From Molossus alvarezi (taxonomy: Eukaryota; Chordata; Mammalia; Chiroptera; Molossidae), in contig CM073895.1 in assembly GCA_037176705.1 (NCBI GenBank), forward strand, positions 106,466,551 through 106,530,550: DNA of 64,000 nt, written 5' to 3'. Position 1 is the first letter of the stretch; each line of letters begins with the position of its first letter. Position numbers and translations under genes: made by a program. Below are positions 10,624-24,338 of the stretch, piece by piece. The notes under the pieces are model-generated. The model was not told the DNA's origin. It made no database searches and was given only the letters and a program-made list of their open reading frames with translations.

Positions 10624-12582
10624 CATGCAAGGAGTAAATCCATGAATTGGAAGACACTGACAATACCAAGGGTTTTTCACATTGAACATCTCTGTGAATG
10701 AGAACAAGGGGAGTGTTCTAGAGAAAATGCACTTGTGCAGTGGACCTGGGTATCCATTTCAATTCCTTACACACTAACTATGCCCGGTGTGCAGGGCATA
10801 CTTTACATTGGAGTGTCAAACAGTGTTGTAAGTAAATGCAGGTGTCTGCCTTCTTTCCTATGTGACCAAAAAGGCAACCTGTACTAGTTGATGAGGCAGC
10901 CTTTCCACATACTACCTTTTAGCCCTGCATATGTGTTTTTTGCCTGGGAGTGTCTATGAGTCATCTTGATATCCAACAAAGGTTGGGCTGCAGAAATCAA
11001 ACACATTGGTTAGGGAAATGTTGAGGTCATGGAAATCTATACCCTATTCAGTTCTACACACATTCTTTAAAGTTGTGACCGAATGAATCAGTGTCATTCT
11101 TGGATCCATCATACATTTCACTGTTTGTACCGATTTCCTCAAACAACATAAGGAGTAGATACCTGTTTTCTCCTGAGAATTCAAAGTAAACGCTTTCCAT
11201 CATTGTGAAATGCTGGAATTGTACCTTGTTCATGAATGGAATCTCCCGAATCTGTCTTTCTAATTCCCTGTGACAAATTCAGCCTATTTCTTGATAACTG
11301 ACAAGTACTCAATCCCCTTATTCCACCCATTAGAACAAAAAAGGGATCAATTTAAAAGAGGGACTGTCAGTCTTTGAACAATGGTCATGGATTCACTTGT
11401 TTCAAGACTATTTCCCTGAAGATCCTATGGAAATACACAGGCATAGTCAAAAGTGTTCATGACTGGTATTCTTTCTGTGCAGAATAATAGAATAACATTC
11501 AGTTCAAGAGCAGAATGGAAACCTTAATACGGTTGCAGTGTCCAATGGACTGTTCAGTGGCTCCCTGTTCAAAGAACTGTGTTCCAATAGACAACCTTCT
11601 TCAAATAATATTCAAATATTGAGAAAAAGATTCTAGGGCTATACCCGCTTCACATGAAATGGAACCACCACTGTTGTTCAGTTTTTCAGATTACGTGTTC
11701 TTAGTACAGTTGTTGAAAGTATTGATTTAAGGAAATGTGGCTACCTGACTCTTGATAGGTCCTTAGATATACTTTTCACTCTAGTTTGATTGTAGGAGAG
11801 TGTATACAAACCAAACCTATTCCAAATGAACTGTGTTAGAACTCTTCACTTCAGTGGCACCAAAGTCACTTCCATAAAGCCTAGAGCGTGAGGATCCTCA
11901 AAGCATCTGTTGTTTTGCTTAAGTGTTTAAGAAATGTCCATTTGTGAAGGTGGAATCACACTTAAGCTTCGCAGTGTAAGTTTCTTTCCCTTGTTCCAGA
12001 CAAAGAGACACAAGTCTTGCTGGTGCAGTCTTGGATATACTGAACTATGGGCAAAACTCTGTGAGAGCCAGGGGCCACATTCACACAGTGGCATGTTTTT
12101 CCCTAGGAAGTGAAGTACCTTTGCAGGGAAAGTGTGAACAAACATGTTCTAGTCAAACAACTGTTGGAATGAATGAATATTTCCATTTGGGTTAAGTGAA
12201 TGCACAGATCTTGAGTAACATGAACACTTTAACGTACATTCTCCTCGTTTTATAGGGAGATCCAGTCATATCATGGAAAGAACCACTAGGACAGAGCACA
12301 CTTATGTGTAGAATCAAAAGTTATCCCTTTTTGTGTTCTGTGTTGTTCATGGTTTCAAAGATTGGATCGTCTTGAAGCCCATTTTAAGGCGATACTTGGA
12401 AAAAGTTTGGTTTCTGCTGTAGCAGTTGGTTTCACATGATTCTTACTCAGAACAGTTCACCAACGTATGGCCAAGACTGAATCAATGGAAAGATTGATAA
12501 CTACTGGTGTCACACATGTGCATTCTTGAAGCAGTGAAACTGAACACATCTAAAGTGATGAAGTTGAAACATTGGTTGTCTC
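10624..12582 (+). repeat. Satellite monomer M3 (simple, subtype B end)
   Basis: This 1,959-bp monomer ends with the subtype B markers cattttaagg and acagttcacc. Its distal half shares attcaaatattgag and tgttgaaag with M8, and both have the same damaged CENP-B box. A private aaaaaggcaacc variant lies near 10867-10880. No credible coding region was seen. Confidence 0.93.
11643..11659 (-). promoter_or_regulatory. Degenerate CENP-B box, M3
   Basis: The site reads acccgcttcacatgaaa on the plus strand. One fixed base is changed: CGAA has become TGAA, the expected outcome of deamination of a methylated CpG. The other eight fixed bases are intact. Loss of this CpG is likely to weaken CENP-B binding. 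Confidence 0.72.
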
Positions 12583-14541
12583 CATGCAAGGAGTAAATCC
12601 ATGAATTGGAAGACACTGACAATACCAAGGGTTTTTCACACTGAACATCTCTGTGAATGAGAACAAGAGGAGTGTTCTAGAGAAAATGCACTTGTGCAGT
12701 GGACCTGGGTATCCATTACAATTACGTACACACTAACTATGCCCGGTGTGCAGGGCATACTTTACATTGGAGTGTCAAACAGTGTTGTAAGTAAATGGAG
12801 GTGTCTACCTTCTTTCCTATGTGACCAGGAAAGTCAACCAGTACTAGTTGATGAGGCAGCCTTTCCACATACTACCTTTTAGCCCTGCATATGTGTGTTT
12901 GCCTGGAAGTGTCTATGAGTCATCTTGATATCCAACAAAGGCTGGGCTGCAGAAATCAAACACATTGGTTAGGGCAATGTTCAGGTCATGGAAATCTATA
13001 CCCTATTGAGTTCTACACACATTCTTTAAAGCTGTGACCGAATGAATCAGTGTCATTCTTGGATCCATCATACATTTCACTGTTTGTACCGATTTCCTCA
13101 AACAACATAAGGAGTAGATACCTGTTTTCTCCTGAGATTTCAAAGTAAACGCTTTCCATCATTGTGAAATGCTGGAATTGTACCTTGTTCATGAATGGAA
13201 TCTCCCGAACCTGTCTTTCTAATTCCCTGTGAAAAATTCAGCCTATTTCTTGATAACTGACAAGTACTCAATCCCCTTATTCCAGCCATTAGAACAAAAA
13301 AGGGATCAATTTAAAAGAGGGAGTGTCAGTCTTTGAACAATGGTCATGGATTCACTTGTTTCAAGACTATTTCCCCGAAGATCCTATGGGAATACACAGG
13401 CATAGTCAAAAGTGTTCATGACTGGTGTTCTTTCTGTGCAGAATAATAGAATAACATTCAGTTCAAGAGCAGAATGGAATCCTTAATACGGTTGCAGTGT
13501 CCAATGGACTGTTCAGTGGCTCCCTGTTCAAAGAACTGTGTTCCAATAGACAACCTTCTTCAAATAATATCCAAATATTGAGAAAAAGATTCTAGGGCTA
13601 TACCCGCTTCACACGAAATGGAACCACCACTGTTGTTCAGTTTTTCAGATTACGTGTTCTTAGTACAGTTGTGGAAAGTATTGATTTAAGGAAATGTGGC
13701 TACCTGACTCTTGATAGGTCCTTAGATATACTTTTCACTCTAGTTTGATTGTAGGAGAGTGTATACAAACCAAACCTATTCCAAATGAACTGTGTTAGAA
13801 CTCTTCACTTCAGTGGCACCAAAGTCACTTCCATAAAGCCTAGAGCGTGAGGATCCTCAAAGCATCTGTTGTTTTGGTTAAGTGTTTAAGAAATGTCCAT
13901 TTGTAAAGGTGGAATCACACTTAAACTTCGCAGTGTAAGTTTCTTTCCCTTGTTCCAGACAAAGAGACACAAGTCTTGCTGGTGCAGTCTTGGATATACT
14001 GAACTATGGGCAAAACTCTGTGAGAGCCAGGGGCCACATTCACACAGTGGCATGTTTTTCCCTGGGAAGTGAAGTACCTTTGCAGGGAAAGTGTGAACAA
14101 ACATGTTCTAGTCAAACAACTGTTGGAATGAATGAATATTTCCATTTGGGTTAAGTGAATGCACAGATCTTGAGTAACATGAACACTTTAACGTACATTC
14201 TCCTCGTTTTATAGGGAGATCCAGTCATATCATGGAAAGAACCACTAGGACAGAGCACACTTATGTGTAGAATCAAAAGTTATCCCTTTTTGTGTTCTGT
14301 GTTGTTCATGGTTTCAAAGATTGGATCGCCTTTAAGCCCATTTTAAGGCGATACTTGGAAAAAGTTTGGTTTCTGCTGTAGCAGTTGGTTTCACATGATT
14401 CTTACTCAGAACAGTTCACCAACGTATGGCCAAGACTGAATCAATGGAAAGATTGATAACTACTGGTGTCACACATGTGCATTCTTGAAGCAGTGAAACT
14501 GAACACATCCAAAGTGATGAAGTTGAAACATTGGTTGTCTC
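12583..14541 (+). repeat. Satellite monomer M4 (simple, subtype B)
   Basis: This 1,959-bp monomer shares ccctattgagttc and gagatttcaaag with M5 in its middle part but differs in its first 150 bases (ccattacaattacg). The pattern suggests partial conversion between neighbours. No credible coding region was seen. Confidence 0.92.
13602..13618 (-). promoter_or_regulatory. CENP-B box, M4
   Basis: The 17-bp site is identical to that of M1, with all nine consensus bases intact. Confidence 0.78.
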
Positions 14542-16500
14542 CATGCAAGGAGTAAATCCATGAATTGGAAGACACTGACAATACCAAGGGTTTTTCACAC
14601 TGAACATCTCTGTGAATGAGAACAAGAGGAGTGTTCTAGAGAAAATGCACTTGTGCAGTGGAGCTGGGTATGCATTTCAGTTACGTACACACTAACTATG
14701 CCCGGTGTGCAGGGCATACTTTACATTGGAGTGTCAAACAGTGTTGTAAGTAAATGGAGGTGTCTACCTTCTTTCCTATGTGACCAGGAAAGTCAACCTG
14801 TACTAGTTGATGAGGCAGCCTTTCCACATACTACCTTTTAGCCCTGCATATGTGTGTTTGCCTGGAAGTGTCTATGAGTCATCTTGATATCCAACAAAGG
14901 CTGGGCTGCAGAAATCAAACACATTGGTTAGGGCAATGTTCAGGTCATGGAAATCTATACCCTATTGAGTTCTACACACATTCTTTAAAGCTGTGACCGA
15001 ATGAATCAGTGTCATTCTTGGATCCATCATACATTTCACTGTTTGTACCGATTTCCTCAAACAACATAAGGAGTAGATACCTGTTTTCTCCTGAGATTTC
15101 AAAGTAAACGCTTTCCATCATTGTGAAATGCTGGAATTGTACCTTGTTCATGAATGGAATCTCCCGAACCTGTCTTTCTAATTCCCTGTGAAAAATTCAG
15201 CCTATTTCTTGATAACTGACAAGTACTCAATCCCCTTATTCCAGCCATTAGAACAAAAAAGGGATCAATTTAAAAGAGGGAGTGTCAGTCTTTGAACAAT
15301 GGTCATGGATTCACTTGTTTCAAGACTATTTCCCCGAAGATCCTATGGGAATACACAGGCATAGTCAAAAGTGTTCATGACTGGTGTTCTTTCTGTGCAG
15401 AATAATAGAATAACATTCAGTTCAAGAGCAGAATGGAATCCTTAATACGGTTGCAGTGTCCAATGGACTGTTCAGTGGCTCCCTGTTCAAAGAACTGTGT
15501 TCCAATAGACAACCTTCTTCAAATAATATCCAAACATTGAGAAAAAGATTCTAGGGCTATACCCGCTTCACACGAAATGGAACCACCACTGTTGTTCAGT
15601 TTTTCAGATTACGTGTTCTTAGTACAGTTGTGGAAAGTATTGATTTAAGGAAATGTGGCTACCTGACTCTTGATAGGTCCTTAGATATACTTTTCACTCT
15701 AGTTTGATTGTAGGAGAGTGTATACAAACCAAACCTATTCCAAATGAACTGTGTTAGAACTCTTCACTTCAGTGGCACCAAAGTCACTTCCATAAAGCCT
15801 AGAGCGAGAGGATCCTCAAAGCATCTGTTGTTTTGGTTAAGTGTTTAAGAAATGTCCATTTGTAAAGGTGGAATCACACTTAAACTTCGCAGTGTAAGTT
15901 TCTTTCCCTTGTTCCAGACAAAGAGACACAAGTCTTGCTGGTGCAGTCTTGGATATACTGAACTATGGGCAAAACTCTGTGAGAGCCAGGGGCCACATTC
16001 ACACAGTGGCATGTTTTTCCCTGGGAAGTGAAGTACCTTTGCAGGGAAAGTGTGAACAAACATGTTCTAGTCAAACAACTGTTGGAATGAATGAATATTT
16101 CCATTTGGGTTAAGTGAATGCACAGATCTTGAGTAACATGAACACTTTAACGTACATTCTCCTCGTTTTATAGGGAGATCCAGTCATATCATGGAAAGAA
16201 CCACTAGGACAGAGCACACTTATGTGTAGAATCAAAAGTTATCCCTTTTTGTGTTCTGTGTTGTTCATGGTTTCAAAGATTGGATCGTCTTGAAGCCCAT
16301 TTTAAGGCGATACTTGGAAAAAGTTTGGTTTCTGCTGTAGCAGTTGGTTTCACATGATTCTTACTCAGAACAGTTCACCAACGTATGGCCAAGACTGAAT
16401 CAATGGAAAGATTGATAACTACTGGTGTCACGTATGTGCATACTTGATGCAGTGAAACTGAACACATCTAAAGTGATGTAGTTGAAGCATTGGTTGTCTC
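14542..16500 (+). repeat. Satellite monomer M5 (simple, subtype B)
   Basis: This 1,959-bp monomer opens like M1, M8 and M9 (gagctgggtatgc). Its middle matches M4. From about 15190 onward it matches M6 (ccaaacattgag, agagcgagagg, cgtatgtgcatacttgatg). It is therefore a mosaic of its neighbours. No credible coding region was seen. Confidence 0.92.
15561..15577 (-). promoter_or_regulatory. CENP-B box, M5
   Basis: The 17-bp site is identical to that of M1, with all nine consensus bases intact. Confidence 0.78.
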
Positions 16501-18460
16501 CATGCAAGGACTAAATCCATGAATTGGAAGACACTGACAATAACAAGGGTTTTTCACATTGAACATCTCTGTGAATGAGAACAAGAGGAGTGTTCTAGAG
16601 AAAATGCACTTGTGCAGTGGAGCTGGGTATCCATTTCAATTACGTACACACTAACTATGCCCGGTGTGCAGGGCATACTTTACATTGGAGTGTCAAACAG
16701 TGTTGTAAGTAAATGGAGGTGTCTACCTTCTTTCCTATTGTGACCAGGAAAGTCAACCTGTACTAGTTGATGAGGCAGCCTTTCCACATACTACCTTTTA
16801 GCCCTGCATATGTGTGTTTGCCTGGAAGTGTCTATGAGTCATCTTGATATCCAACAAAGGCTGGGCTGTAGAAATCAAACACATTGGTTAGGGCAATGTT
16901 CAGGTCATGGAAATCTATACCCTATTCAGTTCTACACACATTCTTTAAAGCTGTGACCGAATGAATCAGTGTCATTCTTGGATCCATCATACATTTCACT
17001 GTTTGTACCGATTTCCTCAAACAACATAAGGAGTAGATACCTGTTTTCTCCTGAGAATTCAAAGTAAACGCTTTCCATCATTGTGAAATGCTGGAATTGT
17101 ACCTTGTTCATGAATGGAATCTCCCGAACCTGTCTTTCTAATTCCCTGTGACAAATTCAGCCTATTTCTTGATAACTGACAAGTACTCAATCCCCTTATT
17201 CCAGCCATTAGAACAAAAAAGGGATCAATTTAAAAGAGGGAGTGTCAGTCTTTGAACAATGGTCATGGATTCACTTGTTTCAAGACTATTTCCCCGAAGA
17301 TCCTATGGGAATACACAGGCATAGTCAAAAGTGTTCATGACTGGTGTTCTTTCTGTGCAGAATAATAGAATAACATTCAGTTCAAGAGCAGAATGGAATC
17401 CTTAATACGGTTGCAGTGTCCAATGGACTGTTCAGTGGCTCCCTGTTCAAAGAACTGTGTTCCAATAGACAACCTTCTTCAAATAATATCCAAACATTGA
17501 GAAAAAGATTCTAGGGCTATACCCGCTTCACACGAAATGGAACCACCACTGTTGTTCAGTTTTTCAGATTACGTGTTCTTAGTACAGTTGTGGAAAGTAT
17601 TGATTTAAGGAAATGTGGCTACCTGACTCTTGATAGGTCCTTAGATATACTTTTCACTCTAGTTTGATTGTAGGAGAGTGTATACAAACCAAACCTATTC
17701 CAAATGAACTGTGTTAGAACTCTTCACTTCAGTGGCACCAAAGTCACTTCCATAAAGCCTAGAGCGAGAGGATCCTCAAAGCATCTGTTGTTTTGGTTAA
17801 GTGTTTAAGAAATGTCCATTTGTAAAGGTGGAATCACACTTAAACTTCGCAGTGTAAGTTTCTTTCCCTTGTTCCAGACAAAGAGACACAAGTCTTGCTG
17901 GTGCAGTCTTGGATATACTGAACTATGGGCAAAACTCTGTGAGAGCCAGGGGCCACATTCACACAGTGGCATGTTTTTCCCTGGGAAGTGAAGTACCTTT
18001 GCAGGGAAAGTGTGAACAAACATGTTCTAGTCAAACAACTGTTGGAATGAATGAATATTTCCATTTGGGTTAAGTGAATGCACAGATCTTGAGTAACATG
18101 AACACTTTAACGTACATTCTCCTCGTTTTATAGGGAGATCCAGTCATATCATGGAAAGAACCACTAGGACAGAGCACACTTATGTGTAGAATCAAAAGTT
18201 ATCCCTTTTTGTGTTCTGTGTTGTTCATGGTTTCAAAGATTGGATCGTCTTGAAGCCCATTTTAAGGCGATACTTGGAAAAAGTTTGGTTTCTGCTGTAG
18301 CAGTTGGTTTCACATGATTCTTACTCAGAACAGTTCACCAACGTATGGCCAAGACTGAATCAATGGAAAGATTGATAACTACTGGTGTCACGTATGTGCA
18401 TACTTGATGCAGTGAAACTGAACACATCTAAAGTGATGTAGTTGAAGCATTGGTTGTCTC
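16501..18460 (+). repeat. Satellite monomer M6 (simple, subtype B)
   Basis: This 1,960-bp monomer shares ggactaaatcc at its start and the extra base in cctattgtgacc with M7. Its first three quarters are almost identical to M7 and its end matches M5, so it sits inside a one-monomer duplication. No credible coding region was seen. Confidence 0.92.
17521..17537 (-). promoter_or_regulatory. CENP-B box, M6
   Basis: The 17-bp site is identical to that of M1, with all nine consensus bases intact. Confidence 0.78.
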
Positions 18461-20419
18461 CATGCAAGGACTAAATCCATGAATTGGAAGACACTGACAA
18501 TAACAAGGGTTTTTCACATTGAACATCTCTGTGAATGAGAACAAGAGGAGTGTTCTAGAGCAAATGCACTTGTGCAGTGGAGCTGGGTATCCATTTCAAT
18601 TACGTACACACTAACTATGCCCGGTGTGCAGGGCATACTTTACATTGGAGTGTCAAACAGTGTTGTAAGTAAATGGAGGTGTCTACCTTCTTTCCTATTG
18701 TGACCAGGAAAGTCAACCTGTACTAGTTGATGAGGCAGCCTTTCCACATACTACCTTTTAGCCCTGCATATGTGTGTTTGCCTGGAAGTGTCTATGAGTC
18801 ATCTTGATATCCAACAAAGGCTGGGCTGTAGAAATCAAACACATTGGTTAGGGCAATGTTCAGGTCATGGAAATCTATACCCTATTCAGTTCTACACACA
18901 TTCTTTAAAGCTGTGACCGAATGAATCAGTGTCATTCTTGGATCCATCATACATTTCACTGTTTGTACCGATTTCCTCAAACAACATAAGGAGTAGATAC
19001 CTGTTTTCTCCTGAGAATTCAAAGTAAACGCTTTCCATCATTGTGAAATGCTGGAATTGTACCTTGTTCATGAATGGAATCTCCCGAACCTGTCTTTCTA
19101 ATTCCCTGTGACAAATTCAGCCTATTTCTTGATAACTGACAAGTACTCAATCCCCTTATTCCAGCCATTAGAACAAAAAAGGGATCAATTTAAAAGAGGG
19201 AGTGTCAGTCTTTGAACAATGGTCATGGATTCACTTGTTTCAAGACTATTTCCCCGAAGATCCTATGGGAATACACAGGCATAGTCAAAAGTGTTCATGA
19301 CTGGTGTTCTTTCTGTGCAGAATAATAGAATAACATTCAGTTCAAGAGCAGAATGGAATCCTTAATACGGTTGCAGTGTCCAATGGACTGTTCAGTGGCT
19401 CCCTGTTCAAAGAACTGTGTTCCAATAGACAACCTTCTTCAAATAATATCCAAATATTGAGAAAAAGATTCTAGGGCTATACCCGCTTCACACGAAATGG
19501 AACCACCACTGTTGTTCAGTTTTTCAGATTACGTGTTCTTAGTACAGTTGTGGAAAGTATTGATTTAAGGAAATGTGGCTACCTGACTCTTGATAGGTCC
19601 TTAGATATACTTTTCACTCTAGTTTGATTGTAGGAGAGTGTATACAAACCAAACCTATTCCAAATGAACTGTGTTAGAACTCTTCACTTCAGTGGCACCA
19701 AAGTCACTTCCATAAAGCCTAGAGCGTGAGGATCCTCAAAGCATCTGTTGTTTTGGTTAAGTGTTTAAGAAATGTCCATTTGTAAAGGTGGAATCACACT
19801 TAAACTTCGCAGTGTAAGTTTCTTTCCCTTGTTCCAGACAAAGAGACACAAGACTTGCTGGTGCAGTCTTGGATATACTGAACTATGGGCAAAACTCTGT
19901 GAGAGCCAGGGCCACATTCACTCAATGGCATGTTTCTCCCAGGGAAGTTAATTACCTTTGCAGGGAAAGTGTGAACAAACATGTTCTAGTCAAACAACTG
20001 TTGGAATGAATGAATATTTCCATTTGGGTTAAGTGAATGCACAGATCTTGAGTAACATGAACACTTTAACGTACATTCTCCTCGTTTTATAGGGAGATCC
20101 AGTCATATCATGGAAAGAACCACTAGGACAGAGCACACTTATGTGTAGAATCAAAAGTTATCCCTTTTTGTGTTCTGTGTTGTTCATGGTTTCAAAGATT
20201 GGATCGTCTTGAAGCCCATTTTAAGGCGATACTTGGAAAAAGTTTGGTTTCTGCTGTAGCAGTTGGTTTCACATGATTCTTACTCAGAACAGTTCACCAA
20301 CGTATGGCCAAGACTGAATCAATGGAAAGATTGATAACTACTGGTGTCACACATGTGCATTCTTGAAGCAGTGAAACTGAACACATCCAAAGTGATGAAG
20401 TTGAAACATTGGTTGTCTC
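18461..20419 (+). repeat. Satellite monomer M7 (simple, subtype B)
   Basis: This 1,959-bp monomer is near-identical to M6 through about 19448 (one difference seen: gagcaaatg against gagaaaatg). It diverges after that, with ccaaatattgag, agagcgtgagg and gccagggccac. No credible coding region was seen. Confidence 0.92.
19481..19497 (-). promoter_or_regulatory. CENP-B box, M7
   Basis: The 17-bp site is identical to that of M1, with all nine consensus bases intact. Confidence 0.78.
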
Positions 20420-22378
20420 CATGCAAGGAGTAAATCCATGAATTGGAAGACACTGACAATACCAAGGGTTTTTCACACTGAACATCTCTGTGAATGAGAA
20501 CAAGAGGAGTGTTCTAGAGAAAATGCACTTGTGCAGTGGAGCTGGGTATGCATTTCAGTTACGTACACACTAACTATGCCCGGTGTGCAGGGCATACTTT
20601 ACATTGGAGTGTCAAACAGTGTTGTAAGTAAATGGAGGTGTCTACCTTCTTTCCTATGTGACCAGGAAAGTCAACCTGTACTAGTTGATGAGGCAGCCTT
20701 TCCACATACTACCTTTTAGCCCTGCATATGTGTGTTTGCCTGGAAGTGTCTATGAGTCATCTTGATATCCAACAAAGGCTGGGCTGCATAAATCAAACAC
20801 ATTGGTTAGGGCAATGTTCAGGTCATGGAAATCTATACCCTATTCAGTTCTACACACATTCTTTAAAGTTGTGACCGAATGAATCAGTGTCATTCTTGGT
20901 TCCATCATACATTTCACTGTTTGTACCGATTTCCTCAAACAACATAAGGAGAAGATACCTGTTTACTCCTGAGAATTCAAAGTAAACGCTTTCCATCATT
21001 GTGAAATGCTGGAATTGTACCTTGTTCATGAATGGAATCTCCCGAACCTATATTTCTAATTCCCTGTGACAAATTCAGCCTATTTCTTGATAACTGACAA
21101 GTACTCAATCCCCTTATTCCACCCATTAGAACAAAAAAGGGATCAATTTAAAAGAGGGACTGTCAGTCTTTGAACAATGGTCATGGATTCACTTGTTTCA
21201 AGACTATTTCCCTGAAGATCCTATGGAAATACACAGGCATAGTCAAAAGTGTTCATGACTGGTGTTCTTTATGTGCAGAATAATAGAATAACATTCAGTT
21301 CAAGAGCAGAATGGAAACCTTAATACGGTTGCAGTGTCCAATGGACTGTTCAGTGGCTCCCTGTTCAAAGAACTGTGTTCTAATAGACAACCTTCTTCAC
21401 ATAATATTCAAATATTGAGAAAAAGATTCTAGGGCTATACCCGCTTCACATGAAATGGAACCACCACTGTTGTTCAGTTTTTCAGATTACGTGTTCTTAA
21501 TACAGTTGTTGAAAGTATTGATTTAAGGAAATGTGGCTACCTGACTCTTGATAGGTCCTTAGATATACTTTTCACTCTAGTTTGATTGTAGGAGAGTGTA
21601 TACAAACCAAACCTATTCCAAATGAACTGTGTTAGAACTCTTCACTTCAGTGGCACCAAAGTCACTTCCATAAAGCCTAGAGCGTGAGGATCCTCAAAGC
21701 ATCTGTTGTTTTGGTTAAGTGTTTAAGAAATGTCCATTTGTAAAGGTGGAATCACACTTAAACTTCGCAGTGTAAGTTTCTTTCCCTTGTTCCAGACAAA
21801 GAGACACAAGTCTTGCTGGTGCAGTCTTGGATATACTGAACTATGGGCAAAACTCTGTGAGAGCCAGGGGCCACATTCACACAGTGGCATGTTTTTCCCT
21901 GGGAAGTGAAGTACCTTTGCAGGGAAAGTGTGAACAAACATGTTCTAGTCAAACAACTGTTGGAATGAATGAATATTTCCATTTGGGTTAAGTGAATGCA
22001 CAGATCTTGAGTAACATGAACACTTTAACGTACATTCTCCTCGTTTTATAGGGAGATCCAGTCATATCATGGAAAGAACCACTAGGACAGAGCACACTTA
22101 TGTGTAGAATCAAAAGTTATCCCTTTTTGTGTTCTGTGTTGTTCATGGTTTCAAAGATTGGATCGTCTTGAAGCCCATTTTAAGGCGATACTTGGAAAAA
22201 GTTTGGTTTCTGCTGTAGCAGTTGGTTTCACATGATTCTTACTCAGAACAGTTCACCAACGTATGGCCAAGACTGAATCAATGGAAAGATTGATAACTAC
22301 TGGTGTCACACATGTGCATTCTTGAAGCAGTGAAACTGAACACATCCAAAGTGATGAAGTTGAAACATTGGTTGTCTC
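20420..22378 (+). repeat. Satellite monomer M8 (simple, mosaic)
   Basis: The first half of this 1,959-bp monomer follows M1 and M9 (gctgcataaatc, cttggttccatc, ggagaagatacc). The second half carries M3 features (ataatattcaaatattg, tgttgaaagtattg, damaged CENP-B box) and the subtype B end. No credible coding region was seen. Confidence 0.92.
21439..21455 (-). promoter_or_regulatory. Degenerate CENP-B box, M8
   Basis: The site carries the same single change as M3 (CGAA to TGAA at the CpG). Because the flanking variants are also shared with M3, it was most likely inherited or transferred together with them and not mutated twice. Confidence 0.72.
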
Positions 22379-24338
22379 CATGCAAGGAGTAAATCCATGA
22401 ATTGGAAGACACTGACAATACCAAGGGTTTTTCACACTGAACATCTCTGTGAATGAGAACAAGAGGAGTGTTCTAGAGAAAATGCACTTGTGCAGTGGAG
22501 CTGGGTATGCATTTCAGTTACGTACACACTAACTATGCCCGGTGTGCAGGGCATACTTTACATTGGAGTGTCAAACAGTGTTGTAAGTAAATGGAGGTGT
22601 CTACCTTCTTTCCTATGTGACCAGGAAAGTCAACCTGTACTAGTTGATGAGGCAGCCTTTCCACATACTACCTTTTAGCCCTGCATATGTGTGTTTGCCT
22701 GGAAGTGTCTATGAGTCATCTTGATATCCAACAAAGGCTGGGCTGCATAAATCAAACACATTGGTTAGGGCAATGTTCAGGTCATGGAAATCTATACCCT
22801 ATTCAGTTCTACACACATTCTTTAAAGTTGTGACCGAATGAATCAGTGTCATTCTTGGTTCCATCATACATTTCACTGTTTGTACCGATTTCCTCAAACA
22901 ACATAAGGAGAAGATACCTGTCTACTCCTGAGAATTCAAAGTAAACGCTTTCCATCATTGTGAAATGCTGGAATTGTACCTTGTTCATGAATGGAATCTC
23001 CCGAACCTATATTTCTAATTCCCTGTGACAAATTCAGCCTATTTCTTGATAACTGACAAGTACTCAATCCCCTTATTCCACCCATTAGAACAAAAAAGGG
23101 ATCAATTTAAAAGAGGGACTGTCAGTCTTTGAACAATGGTCATGGATTCACTTGTTTCAAGACTATTTCCCTGAAGATCCTATGGAAATACACAGGCATA
23201 GTCAAAAGTGTTCATGACTGGTGTTCTTTCTGTGCAGAATAATAGAATAACATTCAGTTCAAGAGCAGAATGGAAACCTTAATACGGTTGCAGTGTCCAA
23301 TGGACTGTTCAGTGGCTCCCTGTTCAAAGAACTGTGTTCCAATAGACCACCTTCTTCAAATAATATCCAAATATTGAGAAAAAGATTCAAGGGCTATACC
23401 CGCTTCACACGAAATGGAACCATCAATGTTGTACTGTTTTTCAGATTACGTGTTCTTAGTACAGTTGTGGAAAGTATTCATTTAAGGAAATGTGGCTACC
23501 TGACTCTTGATAGGTCCTTAGATATACTTTTCACTCTAGTTTGATTGTAGGAGAGTGTATACAAACGAAACGTATTCCAAATGAACTGTGTTAGAACTCT
23601 TCACTTCAGTGGCACCAAAGTCACTTCCATGAAGCCTAGAGCGTGAAGATCCTCAAAGCATATGTTGTTTTGGTTAAGTGTTTAAGAAATGTCCATTTGT
23701 AAAGGTGGAATCACACTTAAACTTCGCAGAGTAAGTTTCTTTCCCTTGTTCCAGACTAAGAGATACAAGACTTGCTGGTGCAGTCTTGGATATACTGAAC
23801 TATGGGCAAAACTCTGTGAGAGCCAGGGCCACATTCACTCAGTGGCATGTTTCTCCCAGGGAAGTTAATTACCTTTGCAGGGAAAGTGTGAACAAACATG
23901 TTCTAGTCAAACAACTGTTGGAATGAATGAATATCTCCATTTGGGTTAAGTGAATGCACAGATCTTGAGTAACATGAACACTTTAACGTACATTCTCCTC
24001 GTTTTATAGGGAGATCCAGTCATATCATGGAAAGAACCACTAGGACAGAGCACACTTATGTGTAGAATCAAAAGTTATCCCTTTTTCTGTTCTGTGTTGT
24101 TCTTGGTTTCAAAGATTGCATCGTCTTGAAGCCCATTTTTGAAGGCGATACTTGGAGAAAGTTTGGTTTCTGCTGTAGCAGTTGGTTTCACATGATTCTT
24201 ACTCAGAACAGTGAACCAACGTATGTCCAAGACTGAATCAATGGAAAGATTGATAACTACTGGTGTCACACATGTGCATTCTTGAAGCAGTGAAACTGAA
24301 CACATCTAAAGTGATGTAGTTGAAACATTGGTTGTCTC
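22379..24338 (+). repeat. Satellite monomer M9 (simple, subtype A)
   Basis: This 1,960-bp monomer is nearly identical to M1 at an offset of 15,675 bp (eight monomers). The M9-M10 boundary is the start of the return to L1-bearing units. No credible coding region was seen. Confidence 0.93.
23398..23414 (-). promoter_or_regulatory. CENP-B box, M9
   Basis: The 17-bp site is identical to that of M1, with all nine consensus bases intact. Confidence 0.78.

Noticed and set aside
11927..12145. Minus-strand 60-76 codon frames recurring at the same monomer position
   Set aside because: Some start at ATG, but lengths and reading frames change between monomers through small indels, as expected for non-coding satellite DNA.
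13921..13960. Short inverted repeat (aaactt...aagttt) as a dyad-symmetry centromere motif
   Set aside because: Arms are only six bases and M2 and M3 have aagctt instead of aaactt, so the symmetry is not kept across monomers.
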